From positions 1 to 64,000 of the forward strand of contig CAZLWA010000008.1 of assembly GCA_964563165.1 (NCBI GenBank): a stretch of 64,000 nucleotides of DNA, given 5' to 3'. Both the position numbers and the translations under genes were made by a program. This DNA comes from CAZLWA01 sp964563165 (GTDB taxonomy: Bacteria > CLD3 > SB21). Below the pieces are notes generated by a model. That model was not told where the DNA came from. It saw only the letters and a program-made list of their open reading frames with translations, and searched no databases. Shown piece by piece: positions 8,453 through 17,905 of this stretch; within the stretch, counting starts at the first letter, position 1; the number at the start of each line of letters is the position of its first letter.

Positions 8453-9430
8453 TTAATACGTAATTCGCAACGTGGGCAGCATCAGGAGCCGTTCTTTGAA
8501 ATACTGAGGTTCAATACGTACGCCCATTCCGACCTGCGAATTCTTGTTTTTGCGTTTCACCGTCCACACCGCATCTGCCACACTTAAGACACGATTGATG
8601 AGCATGATGCCGGTCATCGCGCGTGCATGGCCCAGCAGACGATTACTGTCGTTGCGCATGCCGCGGTAGTTTAACATCACCGGCGTGAGATCATTATGCG
8701 TATAGCCCGTCTGCGGATACTGCATGGGATCTACGGCATCGCTCCACCCCAGGGCGAACTGGGCCGGATATTTGTAAATTTCCTCATAATACTGCTGCTG
8801 GCCGTTAGCATACAGATGATGAACGGCAACCTGAGAAATGGTTCCCCACTGGTCTTCCGCATTTATCAATCCGTTGTAATCAATGTTATTCGTTCCCTGT
8901 CTTCCGAGGTCGCCTTGAGACAGGCTCAGAGAAGTCTCAAGAAAAGATAAATACTTATCTACATCCCAATTTTGATCGGCGTATTTTTCATATTTCCGTT
9001 CTTTGGACTTTCCGTCCGAGTGAAACTTAAAATATAATATCCAGGTTGCAGCCTCGAGCGCGAGAAGGCTTGCTCCTTTGATCACACTTTCCCTGCCGTT
9101 TTGGGCGTACAACTCGCCGGTTCCCGGAAGTATGAATGAAAAAGCTGCCGCAAGACCGGCGGATTTTTTCTCGTTTGGGTCGAATAAATTTACAGTAACC
9201 GGGCTCGCATTCAGCGTTTCGCTGTAGCCATGAAATGGATACAGCGGACGAGGCAGATTAAACGGGCGTTTTGCCAAAAATGGGAACTCTTTACCGCCCG
9301 AGTCGCCCGAGGCGTAACTCCCCTGCGCAGTAATCAGGAATAAGAAACTATATAGTGAAAAATATAAAATGGTGCGCACGGGGTAGCTTGTTTGAATTTT
9401 ATTTTTTGACCGTTTCCGATTTCGTGTCAT
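8453..9430 (-). CDS. DUF5683-like membrane/secreted hypothetical protein
   Basis: A 325-residue protein with a basic N-terminus and a hydrophobic segment at about residues 18-40 that is a signal peptide or anchor. About residues 90-150 resemble the DUF5683 family of FCB bacteria: AAAFSFILPGTGELYAQNG, then a second hydrophobic stretch and a YEKYADQNWD motif. The family has no known biochemical role. Its ATG at 9430 lies inside the end of the upstream GWxTD gene (32-base overlap), so translation is probably coupled. A GTG at 9379 would avoid the overlap but has no ribosome-binding site. Confidence 0.7.
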   Translation of the reverse strand: MTRNRKRSKNKIQTSYPVRTILYFSLYSFLFLITAQGSYASGDSGGKEFPFLAKRPFNLPRPLYPFHGYSETLNASPVTVNLFDPNEKKSAGLAAAFSFILPGTGELYAQNGRESVIKGASLLALEAATWILYFKFHSDGKSKERKYEKYADQNWDVDKYLSFLETSLSLSQGDLGRQGTNNIDYNGLINAEDQWGTISQVAVHHLYANGQQQYYEEIYKYPAQFALGWSDAVDPMQYPQTGYTHNDLTPVMLNYRGMRNDSNRLLGHARAMTGIMLINRVLSVADAVWTVKRKNKNSQVGMGVRIEPQYFKERLLMLPTLRITY

Positions 9431-11573
9431 CTTTCGTTTCTTCCTCCAGCGTCAAATTGATCGTGCTGGTTGACTCTTTGTCTAATATCAGATCCTTGAC
9501 TTTGATCTGCAGGCTCGCAGTGCCCGCCGGCAGCTCGCTGATGTCGAAACCGATGTACTCTCTTTCCGTCGCAGATCTTCCTTCTTTAACGGTCACGGAA
9601 GAAGTTGACGCTTCCTTCTTCCCGCCGAAGATTCCGGCTACCGAACTGAAGAAACTTTTACTGGTTTCCAGCATTTTGATCGAATATGAAATTTGATACG
9701 AACTCTTGCCGTCCTTATTGAGAGCGAGATTATAAATTTCATAATACACCGTCAGTGGCTTTGTTTTCAAAATGCCCGCCGCCGGATTCGGAACGACCTT
9801 CAGATTCGTTTTCGGCTTGACGAATCGTTCTTTCGCCAACGTATTGTCAACGTATTGCGCAACCTCAATGTCGCTTACCGAGAGGGTGTCGGCGCTGTAA
9901 CTGTGTACCACGACCACAAACTGATAAATACCGACGCGATCCTTTTCGTTGTTTCTCAATTCCAGCGCAACGACATATTTCCCGGGTTCCAAATCCTGTT
10001 CGATCTGGTCCAGGAAAAAATGAGACCCGATCTCCGTACCCGACGCTGCGATGTTGTAAACCGTATCGACATATTTGAGCTCATTATACTTCAGATCGTA
10101 GATCTTCATATTGAACCGGATGGCGGTCGAAAATAAGTTATTTTGCGAAATGCTGGGAATGAAATTCAATTGACTGAACGGTACGACGTAGTAGAATTCC
10201 AGCCGGGACACGCTTTTCGACACTCTGAAAGAGGCGAAATTACAATTGATCGGCAAATGAGGCGCGCCGACACTAAAAATGAAATTCTGTTTAGCTGCAT
10301 ACGACATAAGATCCGAATTGTCCTGACGGTAGTCGCTTCGGCCAAGAAAATCCGAGGCTAATTTACTTCTTTCAAACTGTTCTGCCAGTATGCTTCCCGG
10401 TAGGCCTGCCGCGCCCGAGAGGTTGCTCAATTTTTCTTCCGCCCTTAGTCGATCGACGTCTGCTTGATTCCTGACTTTTTCCGCCATGCGCTGATAATAC
10501 GGATTGTACATCGAGCGTTCATCGAACATTTGAAATATTTCATCCATGGTGGCGTTCCTTTCGACCGCGTCAAGCAGGGGCCGTACCTCAAAATAGCTGC
10601 CGGCTTCAACAAAATCAAAAAACAGTCCGGACTTAATGTTGTCATAGAACCAGGATTCATTTTCTTTGATATTATCTTTGGGCCTGCCATAATAAATTCT
10701 ATCGGGTTTGCCCAAGCGCACATACAGCAATCCCCGATCGTCATACCACGGCGCTGCGGCTTTACTGTAATGTTGCCTGGCATACTCGAGCCGTTTGTAA
10801 TGTTCGATGAAACGTTGATTCACCATATCGATCGGATTCGGGTCTCGTTTCTTCCAGAAAGTCTTTATGAAATCGGATTTGTCAGAAAGACCCCGAACGC
10901 CGTCCCATCGGGCGATCTCTTGTTTAGTTCCGATATCTTTGCAGTCAAAAAACAGACGCTGTATGTTGGACGAATCGCTGATTTGGGTGAGTCCGGCATA
11001 GAAAGCTTCGCTCGCTTCCTCCGGGCGATTCATTTCGATAAATACAAGAGAAAGTTGAACCAATGGCCACGTATCATTTAAGTTGATCAAAGCACCCTGT
11101 TTAAAAGCATCTACAGCTTTTTCGAATTCATTTTTTTCGCGATAAGTTACGCCCAATTGAAGCCAGACATTGGGAAAGTCAAAAGCGGAGAAACGATCGT
11201 CCATCGAAACCACTTTTCTTAAAGTAACCTCGGCTTCGCTTAATTTTCCGTCCAGACGCTCTAAAATCCCCCGCAAAAACAGGGCGTCGATATCATTCGG
11301 ATTGGTCTTGAAGACTTCACTAAGTGCTTGAGAGGCACGTTTTAATTTATCGTCTAACAGTTTTGACAAAACTTTGAGCGCCCCGGAAAGATTCTCGAAA
11401 TTTCTTATCTCGGATGCCGCACGATTCTTCAGATTTCGGGTGGAATCCGCCTCCGCCGCCCCGTTTTCCGCACGCAATGGACTAGATCCGAGGATCAAGG
11501 GGTGAGCTTCCGTCTTAAATCCCGAAGTTACCCACAAATAAAGAAACATCAAGGCTACAAATCTGAACTTCAT
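9399..11573 (-). CDS. TPR and GWxTD-domain secreted protein
   Basis: A 724-residue exported protein. After the signal peptide, residues about 60-215 form tetratricopeptide repeats (LGVTYREKNEFEKAVDAFKQ is one helix pair). A GWxTD domain follows (about 220-360): FWKKRDPNPIDMVNQRF, then APWYDDRGLLYVRLGKPDRI. Here the signature is W-Y-D-D-R-G rather than GWxTDRG. The C-terminal half is beta-rich. GWxTD proteins are widespread in FCB and Acidobacteria and have no defined function. The start is ATG at 11573: AAGGAG lies six bases before it, and the promoter at 11598-11626 would start RNA near 11591, leaving no leader for an ATG at 11588. Confidence 0.85.
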   Translation of the reverse strand: MKFRFVALMFLYLWVTSGFKTEAHPLILGSSPLRAENGAAEADSTRNLKNRAASEIRNFENLSGALKVLSKLLDDKLKRASQALSEVFKTNPNDIDALFLRGILERLDGKLSEAEVTLRKVVSMDDRFSAFDFPNVWLQLGVTYREKNEFEKAVDAFKQGALINLNDTWPLVQLSLVFIEMNRPEEASEAFYAGLTQISDSSNIQRLFFDCKDIGTKQEIARWDGVRGLSDKSDFIKTFWKKRDPNPIDMVNQRFIEHYKRLEYARQHYSKAAAPWYDDRGLLYVRLGKPDRIYYGRPKDNIKENESWFYDNIKSGLFFDFVEAGSYFEVRPLLDAVERNATMDEIFQMFDERSMYNPYYQRMAEKVRNQADVDRLRAEEKLSNLSGAAGLPGSILAEQFERSKLASDFLGRSDYRQDNSDLMSYAAKQNFIFSVGAPHLPINCNFASFRVSKSVSRLEFYYVVPFSQLNFIPSISQNNLFSTAIRFNMKIYDLKYNELKYVDTVYNIAASGTEIGSHFFLDQIEQDLEPGKYVVALELRNNEKDRVGIYQFVVVVHSYSADTLSVSDIEVAQYVDNTLAKERFVKPKTNLKVVPNPAAGILKTKPLTVYYEIYNLALNKDGKSSYQISYSIKMLETSKSFFSSVAGIFGGKKEASTSSVTVKEGRSATEREYIGFDISELPAGTASLQIKVKDLILDKESTSTINLTLEEETKDDTKSETVKK

Positions 11574-11597
11574 AAGTTCTCCTTTCATGAGACTTAC

Positions 11598-11626
11598 AAT
11601 ATAACCCTACGAAAATAAAAATGCAA
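11598..11626 (-). promoter_or_regulatory. Promoter of the GWxTD gene run
   Basis: On the minus strand TTGCAT (11621-11626), a 17-bp spacer and TATATT (11598-11603) precede the gene. RNA would start near 11591, about 18 bases before the chosen ATG at 11573, with AAGGAG between. The same two hexamers at the same spacing occur before apgM and tRNA-Gln. Confidence 0.55.
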
Positions 11627-11715
11627 AGCAAATCTATTTGAGCGGATGCGCCGTGGCTTCCGGTTTCTATTTTGCGAAAAGCCCGGCGAACGGCTCTAAG
11701 GGTCGAAGTTTAAAC

Positions 11716-11744
11716 TTGATTTTTCGAATATCATTAAATATATT
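11716..11744 (+). promoter_or_regulatory. Promoter of mtnA
   Basis: TTGATT, a 17-bp spacer and TATATT, about 38 bases before the mtnA ATG. It is divergent from the GWxTD promoter in the same 209-base intergenic region, which otherwise shows no riboswitch or gene. Confidence 0.45.
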
Positions 11745-11782
11745 TAAACTCAGTCTTATTTTGTTTTTTTTAGATTTACTTT

Positions 11783-12799
11783 ATGATCCAGACCATTCAA
11801 TGGGTAAACAATACGATTCGCATTTTGGATCAAACGGCGTTGCCGGAGCATGAACGTTATATCGATATCGTCACCGTCGATGAATTAATCGACGCCATTA
11901 AGAAGTTAAAAATTCGCGGTGCACCGGCGCTTGGTATTGCAGGCGCTTACGGACTATGCCTCGGTATGCTGGGTGAAAAAAATTCAGAGGATTTCTTAGG
12001 CGAAATAGAAGCCATTACAGGGCGGATCCGCCGGAGCCGGCCGACCGCTGTTAACCTAACATGGGGCCTTGAACGGATAAAACATATTGTGAGCATTCAT
12101 GCACACTTGAATCGCGAAGACATCGTTCAGAAGGCCGTTGACGAAGCCCGAAAGATTCACGAAGAAGACCTTGCATGTTCCACGTCCATAGGCATCGGCG
12201 GATCCGGGCTGATTTCCGACGGTATGTCCATTTTGACGCACTGCAATACGGGCGGCTTGGCGACGGGCGGGCTGGGAACAGCGCTTGGAATTGTCTTCGA
12301 AGCGCACCGGCAAAAAAAAAAAATTCATGTGTATGTAGACGAGACCCGGCCGCTGCTTCAAGGGGCGCGTCTCACAACATGGGAATTGAAGAAAATCGGA
12401 ATTGATCACACGCTCATCGTGGACAATATGGCCGGATATTTGATGGCTCAAAAGAAAGTAGATTGCGTATTGGTCGGAGCCGATCGCATAGCCGCTAACG
12501 GCGACACGGCCAACAAGATCGGAACGTATTCTTTGGCGGTGCTTTGTGAAAAGCATCGCATCCCCTTTTACGTTGCTGCACCAAGTTCGACCATTGACAG
12601 CCGCATTGCCAGCGGCGCTGAAATTCCGATTGAAGAAAGAGATTCCGAGGAAATTACATGCGGGTTTGGCAAACGCACGGCGCCTCTGGGCGTAAAGACC
12701 TACAACCCGGCATTTGATGTTACTCCGTTCGATTTGATCACGGCCGTCGTCACTGAAAAGAAAATATTCTACGGACCCCGGTATGATTTTGCGAATTAA
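11783..12799 (+). CDS. mtnA: Methylthioribose-1-phosphate isomerase
   Basis: A 338-residue member of the eIF2B-alpha-like family. It converts 5-methylthioribose-1-phosphate to the ribulose form in methionine salvage; related enzymes act on ribose-1,5-bisphosphate. Family motifs are KIRGAPALGIAGAYG, RPTAVNLTWGLERI, LTHCNTGGLATGG (catalytic Cys154), DETRPLLQGARLT and VGADRIAANGDTANKIGT (catalytic Asp234). Length and motifs match MtnA better than eIF2B-like paralogues. No other methionine-salvage gene is nearby. The ATG at 11783 follows a plausible promoter. Confidence 0.93.
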   Translation: MIQTIQWVNNTIRILDQTALPEHERYIDIVTVDELIDAIKKLKIRGAPALGIAGAYGLCLGMLGEKNSEDFLGEIEAITGRIRRSRPTAVNLTWGLERIKHIVSIHAHLNREDIVQKAVDEARKIHEEDLACSTSIGIGGSGLISDGMSILTHCNTGGLATGGLGTALGIVFEAHRQKKKIHVYVDETRPLLQGARLTTWELKKIGIDHTLIVDNMAGYLMAQKKVDCVLVGADRIAANGDTANKIGTYSLAVLCEKHRIPFYVAAPSSTIDSRIASGAEIPIEERDSEEITCGFGKRTAPLGVKTYNPAFDVTPFDLITAVVTEKKIFYGPRYDFAN

Positions 12800-12836
12800 G
12801 CAGTAACCGGTTTATTTAACTTATTCTGGAGGAAGC

Positions 12837-14309
12837 ATGTTTCGATTAATGCATGCATCGAAAATAACGGCAGCCGTCGCCGCGTGTGCGGCTGTATTTG
12901 CCTTGGATCACCTTAGCGCTCAGGTTCTCACCCATTCGGCGGCCATCGGCGGTGTCAAGCAGCGCTTTAAAAACGCTCAAAACGACCCGGGTGATGCTGA
13001 AAAACAATGGAGAGTTGCCGTCGATTTGCTGCAGCAGAACATTGCGAACGACACCAAAGAAAAAGACAAGGAAGAAACGTATTTCTTTTTAGGCGCGGTC
13101 TATTACCGAATGCCCGATTATGAAAAAGCCTTTGAAGCATTCCAAAAAGCGCTGACGTTCGGAAAAAAGTATTGGGAAGAGGGCGACAAACTCACCGGAG
13201 GCATCTCGCTGTTTTCGATCAAGGAATCCATCAATGACATGAAAAAAAAGACTTATAATCAAGCGAGCAAGTCTTTTAATACCGCGCTCACGCTGACCGT
13301 GCCGGACTCGATGAGGAAGGAACTGTACCGGGCGATTGATAAATTTCAGCTGCTCTTTAAGTGGGATCCGCAAATAACGATCGATGATCGCAGTTTTTTA
13401 GCAGGTGTGTACGCCACATTGGCCAACGCGTATATTCAGTTAGTCAACATGGAGACGGAAGAAGGGAATAAGAAAGGGCTCAAAGAAAAGATATTGGAAA
13501 ATCTCATAAAACTATCCGAACTGGATAAGAAAAACTTTTCCGTGGCGTACAGCATCTTTGCCGTTTATTATCAGGACAAGAATTACGACAAATCCGTCGA
13601 ATGGATCGACAGAGCCTTGCAAATCGAGACTAAGGACAGCGCGATGCTTGCAACCAGGACTCAATTGATTGCCCAGAAAGCGTTGATTTATGACGTCACC
13701 GGGAAACACGATGCGGCTCTGGCAACCTATGTTGAGGCCATTAAATCCGATCCGAACAATGCGGATTTGCACTTCAATTTAGCACGGCTGTATTTGGATA
13801 GTAACAAAACGGAGCTGGCGCTCGCGGAGTTTAAGATCGTCAAAAAGTTGAATCCCAAAGATGTCCTGTCTAATTATAAGATCGCCAACGAAGGATACAA
13901 GGCGTATCAACTGAAGCGGCGCGCGGCGGTTGAAAAATACGCCAGCAATCCAAAAAAAGTTGCTGATACATTAAAGTCGCTGATCGATGTCACGCTGCAG
14001 GATCTCCAAGACGCCGTGGACGCTCTTCAAAATGAGCTGCCGGCTGCGCCTGACAAAGCGGAGTCCTATTCCATTATCGGTACCGCGTACAACTACATGG
14101 CACAGCTTGCGGGCGATCTGGTTTATGATCTGGAAAATAAGGATAAAATCAAAAATCAACGGCCATATTTTGAAAAAGCGGTTGAAAGTTTGAAAAAAGC
14201 GGTTGAACTGAGGCCCGCGAACAAAAGTGCGTGGACGCAGTTAGGTACCGCGTATTTGAATTTGCAAATGAAGAAAGAAGCGGAAGCCGCTTTCGACAAA
14301 GCTAAATAA
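12837..14309 (+). CDS. Periplasmic tetratricopeptide-repeat protein
   Basis: A 490-residue protein with a signal peptide (residues about 1-29, ending HLSAQ). It has several TPR units: YFFLGAVYYRMPDYEKAFEA near residue 85, DLHFNLARLYLDSNKTELAL near 310, and SAWTQLGTAYLNLQMKKEAE near the C-terminus. It is rich in Lys, Asp and Asn. It probably acts as a periplasmic scaffold; no enzymatic domain is visible. The ATG is preceded by GGAGGAAG. It sits 37 bases after mtnA and 47 before purB on the same strand. Confidence 0.8.
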   Translation: MFRLMHASKITAAVAACAAVFALDHLSAQVLTHSAAIGGVKQRFKNAQNDPGDAEKQWRVAVDLLQQNIANDTKEKDKEETYFFLGAVYYRMPDYEKAFEAFQKALTFGKKYWEEGDKLTGGISLFSIKESINDMKKKTYNQASKSFNTALTLTVPDSMRKELYRAIDKFQLLFKWDPQITIDDRSFLAGVYATLANAYIQLVNMETEEGNKKGLKEKILENLIKLSELDKKNFSVAYSIFAVYYQDKNYDKSVEWIDRALQIETKDSAMLATRTQLIAQKALIYDVTGKHDAALATYVEAIKSDPNNADLHFNLARLYLDSNKTELALAEFKIVKKLNPKDVLSNYKIANEGYKAYQLKRRAAVEKYASNPKKVADTLKSLIDVTLQDLQDAVDALQNELPAAPDKAESYSIIGTAYNYMAQLAGDLVYDLENKDKIKNQRPYFEKAVESLKKAVELRPANKSAWTQLGTAYLNLQMKKEAEAAFDKAK

Positions 14310-14356
14310 AGAGCCCAGATCTTTTCGGGCGTTAATTAAAGAAGAAAAATCAGTGA

Positions 14357-15652
14357 ATGATTAATCGGTATACCCGCCCCCTGTTTAAGAAGATCTGGTC
14401 GGATGAAAATAAATTTCAGAAATGGCTCGACGTTGAAATAGCGGTTTGCAGCGCGCAAACGGAATTGGGGTCCATTCCGAAATCCGCGATGGCAAATATT
14501 AAATCCCGCGCTAAATTTGACCCCACGCGCGTCCTGGAAATTGAAATGGAAGTTAAGCACGACGTCATCGCGTTCCTTACCAATGTTGCAGAACACGTCG
14601 GTGAAGATGCCCGTTTCATCCACCTCGGCCTGACGTCTAACGATGTGCTGGATACTTCGCTTGCCCTGTTAATGCGTGATGCCGGAACGTTGCTGATCGG
14701 CGATTTGGAGGCGCTTCGGGCAGTCCTTCGCCGCCGCGCCCTTGAATTCAAATACACGCCCTGTATCGGACGTACGCACGGCGTTCATGCGGAGCCGATT
14801 ACATTCGGATTCAAATTGGCGCTGTGGTATGACGAAATTTCCAGGAACATAGAGCGGCTGAACCGGACCGTAGAAAATATCTCTGTTATAAAAATCTCCG
14901 GAGCCGTCGGGACATTTGAGCATCTCGATCCGCGCGTTGAAGAAATAACAGGCAAATTCTTAAATCTGAGACCGATCAATTCAACGCAAGTCGTGCCGCG
15001 CGATCTGCATGCCGATTTCCTGACGACGCTTGCCCTCATCGGCTCTTCGATAGAAAAATTTGCCACGGAAATCAGAAGCTTGCAGCGTACGGAAATTCTG
15101 GAAGCGGAAGAATATTTTTCCAAAGGGCAAAAAGGCTCTTCCGCAATGCCGCATAAGCGGAATCCGATAACCTGCGAACGCATAGCCGGCTTGGCGAGAG
15201 TACTTCGTGCCAACGCCGTTGCGGGATTGGAAAATGTGGCGCTGTGGCATGAACGGGATATCACGCACTCTTCCGTCGAACGCATCATTATTCCGGACAG
15301 CACGACGCTATTGGATTATATGCTCGCGCAATTCACCAATGTCCTGGATACGCTGCTCGTGTATCCGGAAAACATGAAGAAAAATATTGAGCGTTCGCGC
15401 GGGCTTGTGTTCAGTCAGCCGGTCCTGCTGGCGCTGACCAAGAAAGGCATGAAACGCGAAGAGGCATACCAAATCGTCCAAGAAACCGCCATGCGTGTGT
15501 GGCAATCGGAGAGTGAAAACTTTCACTCGCTCGTCGTCGCGCATGCCAAAATCAGAAATTTATTAACTGATCAGGAGATCGAAGCTTGTTTTGATCTCGC
15601 CCAGAGCATGAGGAACATGGATTATCTTTTTCAACGCTCCGGAATTAACTAA
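14357..15652 (+). CDS. purB: Adenylosuccinate lyase
   Basis: Splits SAICAR and adenylosuccinate, acting twice in purine synthesis. It is 431 residues, the short bacterial form of the fumarase/aspartase superfamily. The signature SSAMPHKRNPI (about residues 262-272) contains the flexible catalytic loop. Also visible are HLGLTSNDVLDTSLAL and GRTHGVHAEPITFG with the catalytic His. It is directly followed by purC (31 bases), so two consecutive or shared purine steps are paired. Confidence 0.97.
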   Translation: MINRYTRPLFKKIWSDENKFQKWLDVEIAVCSAQTELGSIPKSAMANIKSRAKFDPTRVLEIEMEVKHDVIAFLTNVAEHVGEDARFIHLGLTSNDVLDTSLALLMRDAGTLLIGDLEALRAVLRRRALEFKYTPCIGRTHGVHAEPITFGFKLALWYDEISRNIERLNRTVENISVIKISGAVGTFEHLDPRVEEITGKFLNLRPINSTQVVPRDLHADFLTTLALIGSSIEKFATEIRSLQRTEILEAEEYFSKGQKGSSAMPHKRNPITCERIAGLARVLRANAVAGLENVALWHERDITHSSVERIIIPDSTTLLDYMLAQFTNVLDTLLVYPENMKKNIERSRGLVFSQPVLLALTKKGMKREEAYQIVQETAMRVWQSESENFHSLVVAHAKIRNLLTDQEIEACFDLAQSMRNMDYLFQRSGIN

Positions 15653-15682
15653 TGCTTAACGCTGGAATGGCAGGAGGAAATT

Positions 15683-16447
15683 GTGGAAGTCAATATTAAG
15701 AAATTGGAAAAAGAGCAGCTGCGCACGGACGGTAAAACGAAAAAACTCTTTGCGACCAATAACCCCGATTATTTTTTCATGGAATTCAAGAACGAGGTGT
15801 GCCCGCGGGATACCAGGAAGACGATCAAAGTTCGCGGCAAAGGCCCGATTAACAACGAAGTGTCGACGTATATCTTTCAATTTCTTGACAGCTATCACAT
15901 TCCCACGCATTACGTCGGCAAACATGATGACAAATCCATGGTCGTGCGGGCGCTGGATATGATCCCCATCCATGTGCTGGTGCGTAATATCGCGTCCGGG
16001 GAGTTCGCCAAGAATTTTCGGCTGGACGAGGGGCAGATCTTACCCGCACCGATCATCGAATTCTATTATAAAAATGACAAAATGGGTAATCCGATGGTCA
16101 ATGAGTATCATTTGTATGCGTTCGGCTCCTCGAACCAGGACGAAGTACGCATCGTTCAGCGGTTATCGGCAAAGATCAATGCGATCATGAAGAATTTTTT
16201 TGAACGGAGAAATTTTCAATTGGTAGAGTTCAAATTGGAATTCGGCCGTTCCAAGGGAAAGATCTTCCTCGGGGATGAAATCACTCTGGATACGTCCCGC
16301 ATTTGGGATATCAACTCGAGCCGTAAATACGAAAAAGAAATCGCCCGCAGCCGGGACAACGAAATCAACAAAATATATATCGAAATCCGCCAGCGCATTA
16401 TTCATCCTAAGATGAAAGACGAAAAAGTCAATGCGATGGAGTACTAA
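15683..16447 (+). CDS. purC: SAICAR synthase, short bacterial form
   Basis: Phosphoribosylaminoimidazole-succinocarboxamide synthase joins aspartate to CAIR with ATP. At 254 residues this is the compact bacterial subtype. Motifs: GKTKKLFATNNPD near the N-terminus, GKGPINNEVSTYIFQ, VVRALDMIPIHVLVRNIASG, LPAPIIEFYYKND, and LVEFKLEFGRSKGKIFLGDE. The start is GTG at 15683, with AGGAGG five bases upstream. It lies after purB and before psd (37 bases). A second purC of a different subtype is at 36126-37382. Confidence 0.95.
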   Translation: MEVNIKKLEKEQLRTDGKTKKLFATNNPDYFFMEFKNEVCPRDTRKTIKVRGKGPINNEVSTYIFQFLDSYHIPTHYVGKHDDKSMVVRALDMIPIHVLVRNIASGEFAKNFRLDEGQILPAPIIEFYYKNDKMGNPMVNEYHLYAFGSSNQDEVRIVQRLSAKINAIMKNFFERRNFQLVEFKLEFGRSKGKIFLGDEITLDTSRIWDINSSRKYEKEIARSRDNEINKIYIEIRQRIIHPKMKDEKVNAMEY

Positions 16448-16484
16448 AAGAAGGAACCTATTATTCAATTACGGAGTTTGAAAT

Positions 16485-17132
16485 TTGAAAATATCTAAAG
16501 AGGGTCTCGCCACTCTTGTTGTCCTCAATCTATTGAATCTTTTGATCCTCGCGGGTATTGCGATTCTCAATTGGACTTGGCTGTTGGCCGCGGCCGTTCC
16601 CCTGCTGTTCATTGAAGTTTTTGTGATTTATTTTTTCCGTGATCCCGAAAGAAACGTTCCTCCGGATGAGAACGTCATTGTTTCCCCGGCGGACGGAAGA
16701 GTTGTCTTGATCAAAGACGTATATGAGGAGCGGTTCCTGAAATCCGATGCAATTCAAGTGAGTATTTTTTTGTCCGTGTTCAATGTACATGTGAATCGGT
16801 TCCCGGTATCGGGCATTGTAAAACATTTTCAATACATGCACGGACAGTTTTTGGCGGCTTTTAATCATGACGCGTCCGTGAAGAATGAGCAGACGATCGT
16901 AGGGATCGAAACCAAAAATTGCAGGATCTTGTTTAAACAAATTGCCGGATTGCTCGCGCGTCGCATTGTATTTACGGCCAAGGAAAATGACCTTGTCGCC
17001 AAAGGCGACCGATGCGGGATCATCAAGTTCGGTTCGCGCGTGGACGTCATTCTTCCGATGAATGTAGCAGTCGAAGTAAAGGTCGGCGACACCGTCGTGG
17101 GCGGCGAATCCGTTATCGGCACGATACGATAA
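16485..17132 (+). CDS. psd: Phosphatidylserine decarboxylase proenzyme
   Basis: Makes phosphatidylethanolamine from phosphatidylserine. At 215 residues it is the short psd subtype. Two N-terminal membrane segments (about residues 10-50) are followed by FFRDPER, VSPADGRVVLI and FNVHVNRFPVSG. The self-cleavage site is Gly183-Ser184 in IIKFGSRVDVILP, where Ser becomes the pyruvoyl group. The start is TTG at 16485, with GGAG about eight bases upstream. The next gene, pssA, supplies its substrate, and the two are adjacent on the same strand. Confidence 0.95.
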   Translation: MKISKEGLATLVVLNLLNLLILAGIAILNWTWLLAAAVPLLFIEVFVIYFFRDPERNVPPDENVIVSPADGRVVLIKDVYEERFLKSDAIQVSIFLSVFNVHVNRFPVSGIVKHFQYMHGQFLAAFNHDASVKNEQTIVGIETKNCRILFKQIAGLLARRIVFTAKENDLVAKGDRCGIIKFGSRVDVILPMNVAVEVKVGDTVVGGESVIGTIR

Positions 17133-17153
17133 ATCTTATTTGGAGCGGGTCCT

Positions 17154-17900
17154 TTGAAGCATTCTCCCAAACGGCATTTACCCTCGTTAGTCACGTCGTT
17201 GAATTTATTTGCCGGATTTCTCTCGGTCATCCATTCAATGCAGGAAGATTACATCACTGCGTCCTGGCTCATCGTCATCGCAGCGGTGATGGATGTGCTG
17301 GACGGACGCGTGGCGCGCCTGGTTAAATCGAGTTCGGAATTCGGCGTCGAGCTGGATTCACTGGCCGACATATCATCCTTCGGATTTGCACCGGCCATAT
17401 TGATCTACAAATCGTATTTTTATTCGTGGGGAGCGGCCGGGATCTTGATCAGCTTTTTACCGCTGGTCTTTGGAGGCATTCGCCTGGCGAGGTTTAACGT
17501 GGGGGTCACGGATGTCACTGAAAAAGACAACTTTTTCAAGGGGCTCCCGATACCTGCATCCGCCATTTCTCTCTGTGCGTTCGTCGTTTTTGAAAAATCG
17601 GTTTTCGGCGGATTTATCCATGCGGAAATACTTACAGTACTGACGGTTGCGATTTCGATATTAATGGTGAGTAGAATCCGCTACGATGCCATGCCGAGTT
17701 TCTCTCTTAAGAAACCTGAAGATATTATCAAGCTGGTCATATTCATATTCGTTCTCCCCTTCCTGATCCTGTTTCCTTCTAAAGCCATTTTCCCGGGTAT
17801 GATGCTGTTTGTGCTTACCGGCGTTGTTCGCGCGGTCATTCATCTTTTCAAACATCACGAGAACGAGGATGAAATGCCGGATGTCAGCGCGGTGGAATGA
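17154..17900 (+). CDS. pssA: CDP-diacylglycerol-serine O-phosphatidyltransferase
   Basis: Makes phosphatidylserine from CDP-diacylglycerol and serine. The 248-residue integral membrane protein has the CDP-alcohol phosphotransferase signature at about residues 48-70: DGRVAR, eight residues, G, three residues, D, three residues, D. About seven hydrophobic segments follow. The TTG start at 17154 has GGAG upstream and lies 21 bases after psd. Together they form a complete phosphatidylethanolamine route. It ends six bases before the convergent tyrS stop; GATTCT/AGAATC at 17899-17921 is a small inverted repeat there. Confidence 0.95.
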   Translation: MKHSPKRHLPSLVTSLNLFAGFLSVIHSMQEDYITASWLIVIAAVMDVLDGRVARLVKSSSEFGVELDSLADISSFGFAPAILIYKSYFYSWGAAGILISFLPLVFGGIRLARFNVGVTDVTEKDNFFKGLPIPASAISLCAFVVFEKSVFGGFIHAEILTVLTVAISILMVSRIRYDAMPSFSLKKPEDIIKLVIFIFVLPFLILFPSKAIFPGMMLFVLTGVVRAVIHLFKHHENEDEMPDVSAVE

Positions 17901-17905
17901 TTCTC

